The notes under the pieces are model-generated. The model made no database searches. It was not told where the DNA came from and saw nothing but the letters and a program-made list of their open reading frames with translations. Shown one piece after another: positions 61,723 through 64,000 of a DNA stretch of 64,000 nucleotides (positions within the stretch are counted from its first letter, which is position 1; every line of letters begins with the position of its first letter). The position numbers and the translations under genes are program-made. Origin of the DNA: CALAGJ01 sp964293305 (lineage in GTDB: Bacteria > Bacteroidota > Bacteroidia > Chitinophagales > Chitinophagaceae). The stretch is taken from positions 43,460 through 107,459 of the forward strand of contig CAXYYO010000007.1 of NCBI GenBank assembly GCA_964293305.1. The letters are read 5' to 3'.

Positions 61723-64000
61723 TTGAAGTTAAAATTATTTTCAATTCTTTTTTGCTTTATTTCTATTCTCGCAGATGCACAATTTGGCGGAGGTGCCGCA
61801 GGCGGGGGGCAAATGAATGTTGGCCATCTATATGGTAAGTTTGTAGACTCAATATCTGGTAAAGGTGTGGATGGTGCTACTATTATTTTGAAAGGGAATA
61901 AGATGGATACAGTAAGTCGTAAAATGAAACCCTTTGTATTTGGAACCCTTATAACCACATCAAAAGGAGATTTTAGTTTTGAAAGTTTACCTGTCATGGG
62001 GGCTTTTCAGTTGATAGCATCAGCCGTAGGCTATAAAACGGATACTTTTTTGGTGAAATTCGATTTGCCCAAAATGCAAGGTGGTGCCGGAACTGGCTCA
62101 GACCGTATGCAGCAAATGTTAGCTGCCGTGGATAAAGATTTGGGAAATTTTAAATTGAAAACTTCCACAGGAACTTTGGCAGATGTAACTGTGACAAGTA
62201 GTAAACCCTTTTTCGAAATGGGGGTTGATCGAAAAATTTTTAATGTTGATAAGAATATTGTAAGCCAGGGGCAAACAGCCACAGAGGTAATGAAGCAAAT
62301 ACCAAATCTTAATGTGGATATTGATGGTAATGTAACCCTGCGTAATGCAGCACCACAATTGTTTATAGATGGCAGGCCAACCACACTCAGCTTAGACCAA
62401 ATACCAGCTGATATCATTGATAAAGTAGAATTGATTACAAATCCTTCTGCAAAGTTTGATGCTAGCGGTGGCAATGCCGGAATACTTAATATCGTACTCA
62501 AAAAGAATAAAAAATCAGGATATAACGGCGGTATAAGAGCAGGCTTAGATAGCCGATTACGTATGAATTTGGGTGGGGATTTTAACTGGCGTCAGGAAAA
62601 AATAAATTTCTTTATAAGTACATTTTATAACCAACGCAAAAGCCTTAGCTGGTTCAATTCTGATAGAACTAATCTTACGATTCCTTCTTCTCAAATATAT
62701 CAAAATGGGGAAGGTGTTAATACAGGATATTTTGCTTTTGTAAGGTCAGGATTAGATTTTTTTGTTGATAACAGAAATACAATAACAGTTGGGGGTAGTT
62801 TTACAAAAGGGAAATTTGATAATACACAGGAGCAAAGAGTGGATTCTACTTTTGACAACCTCTTTCTTTCCTATAGTAACTCAGATAATAGCAACAACTT
62901 CAATTTCCAAAACCTTGGTGGTAGCCTGAGTTATAAGCATAATTTTTTTAAAGAAGGCACAAGCCTTACGGCAGATTTAAACTACACTGCAAGCGAGAAT
63001 AATAGTACAAATAATATCAACACATTTACATTCAATGCCGATAATTCCCCGAAGGGACAACCTTTTAAACAACAAATTGTAGGTGAAGGATACAATAGAT
63101 TCTTAACTATACAAACTGATTTTGAATCCAAAATAAACGACAAACAAAAAATAGAAGCAGGTTTAAGAACTGCTATTCGAAAGTTTCAAAATAATAGTAC
63201 ACAGAGTTTCTTTGATGAAGAAAAAAACGCTTTTGTAGAACTTCCTTTTATTAGTACACAATATCAATTTACTGACCAAGTATATGCGGCTTATGCAAAT
63301 TATATCATCCAAGGAAAAAAATGGAACTACCAAGGTGGATTGAGAATTGAAAGCTCAGATTATGCAGGCACAGAGTTTAAAAGAGATTCATCCTTTGAAG
63401 TTAAATTCCCAGTGAGTTTATTTCCTAGTTTGTTTATAACACACAGATTAGATGATAAGCAGGACTTACAATTGAATTATAGTCGACGGGTAAATAGACC
63501 AAATTTCTTTCAACTTATTCCTTTCTTTGATTATAGTGATCCTCAAAATCCTAGTGTAGGTAACCCAGGTTTGGAGCCAGAATTTACAGGAAGCTACGAA
63601 TTGTCATATAATAATGCCTATAAGAAGGGAGCCAATTTTTTAATTACTGCATGGTATAAACACAGTAATAACCTCATAACACGTTATCAATACAAAGAAC
63701 TCAATGGTGGCACACCGGATTTAACCGATAGCGTTATTTTCAATAGTTATGCAAACGCAAATAGTAGCAATAGTTATGGATTGGAATTGACCAATAAAAT
63801 TACACTACTAAAAATTTGGGACATGACCACAAGTTTTAATCTGTTTAACAGTGTAATAAATGGAGACAATTTGGATCAGGGATTTACTAATGATTTAGTG
63901 AGCTGGTTTGCAAAAATGAATAATAGTTTTAAACTAAAGAAAGGTTATAGCATACAACTATCCGGAGAGTACAATGCCCATACTGTATTGCCTGTAAGTA
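61723..64000 (+). CDS. TonB-dependent receptor / OMP_b-brl_3 outer-membrane beta-barrel protein (3' end outside window)
   Basis: At least 759 residues, open to the window end. The start is TTG at 61723 (KLKLFSILFCF follows), as no ATG precedes the signal peptide before an in-frame stop at 61690. After the signal (ADAQ) comes a Gly-rich patch, a carboxypeptidase-like domain (DSISGKGVDGATIILKG) and a plug (EVMKQIPNLNVDIDGNVTLR, FIDGRPTTLSLDQIP, ITNPSAKFDASGGNAGILNIVL). The OMP_b-brl_3 barrel shows YSRRVNRPNFFQLIPFF and GNPGLEPEFTGSYELSY. Substrate unknown; this class often takes up peptides or oligosaccharides, which is inference. Confidence 0.92.
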   Translation, partial: MKLKLFSILFCFISILADAQFGGGAAGGGQMNVGHLYGKFVDSISGKGVDGATIILKGNKMDTVSRKMKPFVFGTLITTSKGDFSFESLPVMGAFQLIASAVGYKTDTFLVKFDLPKMQGGAGTGSDRMQQMLAAVDKDLGNFKLKTSTGTLADVTVTSSKPFFEMGVDRKIFNVDKNIVSQGQTATEVMKQIPNLNVDIDGNVTLRNAAPQLFIDGRPTTLSLDQIPADIIDKVELITNPSAKFDASGGNAGILNIVLKKNKKSGYNGGIRAGLDSRLRMNLGGDFNWRQEKINFFISTFYNQRKSLSWFNSDRTNLTIPSSQIYQNGEGVNTGYFAFVRSGLDFFVDNRNTITVGGSFTKGKFDNTQEQRVDSTFDNLFLSYSNSDNSNNFNFQNLGGSLSYKHNFFKEGTSLTADLNYTASENNSTNNINTFTFNADNSPKGQPFKQQIVGEGYNRFLTIQTDFESKINDKQKIEAGLRTAIRKFQNNSTQSFFDEEKNAFVELPFISTQYQFTDQVYAAYANYIIQGKKWNYQGGLRIESSDYAGTEFKRDSSFEVKFPVSLFPSLFITHRLDDKQDLQLNYSRRVNRPNFFQLIPFFDYSDPQNPSVGNPGLEPEFTGSYELSYNNAYKKGANFLITAWYKHSNNLITRYQYKELNGGTPDLTDSVIFNSYANANSSNSYGLELTNKITLLKIWDMTTSFNLFNSVINGDNLDQGFTNDLVSWFAKMNNSFKLKKGYSIQLSGEYNAHTVLPVS

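Overview
The window (about 35-37% G+C by eye) comes from the chromosome of a member of the Bacteroidota, most likely the Chitinophagaceae or a close relative. Four things support this: TonB-dependent and OMP_b-brl_3 outer-membrane receptors; families largely confined to the phylum (HmuY, DUF6607, DUF6660, DUF6702, DUF4920, the fused DAHP synthase/type II chorismate mutase); promoters of the Bacteroidota type (TTTG, 19 bp, TAnnTTTG), exact in front of both tRNA genes; and tight overlapping start/stop junctions. The family placement is inference. No rRNA, CRISPR array or intact insertion sequence was seen.

Layout. 1-2.5 kb: end of a haem-type TonB receptor, its HmuY lipoprotein and a DUF6607 protein. 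2.8-5.4 kb: a ureohydrolase overlapped by a membrane protein and a 46-residue one-helix protein, then a BI-1 family protein. 5.4-9.9 kb: an unknown protein, a repeat-rich spacer, an EamA exporter divergent from a PPK2 kinase, a small HExxH protein, an HsdR_N-like nuclease-fold protein and AMP nucleosidase. 9.9-15.1 kb: an accessory island holding a metal-type TonB receptor with DUF6660 and ICMT-like partners, a lone lipoprotein gene, inverted repeats bounding each of these two segments, a decayed tyrosine recombinase and dispersed palindromes. 15.1-35.2 kb: mostly housekeeping, with an EF-G paralogue, TIGR01777 epimerase, tcdA, TatD, DAHP synthase/chorismate mutase, polA, a ComA-like enzyme overlapping aroE, uvrB, a TonB receptor, an EVE protein, lgt, plsC and an ATP-grasp-like unknown. 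35.4-45.3 kb: YfhO, dxr, PhzF, tRNA-Arg, a nusB/DUF1573/yajC/coaE run, DUF4920, a PLP enzyme and a DUF2027-Smr protein. 45.6-57.6 kb: a radical SAM enzyme with a novel N-terminal half, DUF6702, a CNNM/CBS transporter, ABC-F, an RsmB-like methylase, a Tet-type MFS pump, a DPE2-like glucanotransferase, a phosphodiesterase and an AraC regulator. 57.7-64 kb: tRNA-Met, an aminotransferase, a tetraether-synthase-like radical SAM enzyme with a 41-codon ORF just upstream, a secreted unknown and the start of an OMP_b-brl_3 receptor cut by the window end.

Shared themes are aromatic amino acid supply (DAHP synthase/chorismate mutase, aroE), envelope biogenesis (lgt, plsC, dxr, yajC), translation and RNA maturation (EF-G paralogue, TcdA, RsmB-like, ABC-F, two tRNAs) and outer-membrane import (four TonB-type receptors). 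The least explained parts are the inverted-repeat-bounded segments at 10.1-14.2 kb, the two radical SAM enzymes, and the ABC-F protein whose second ATPase site looks dead.
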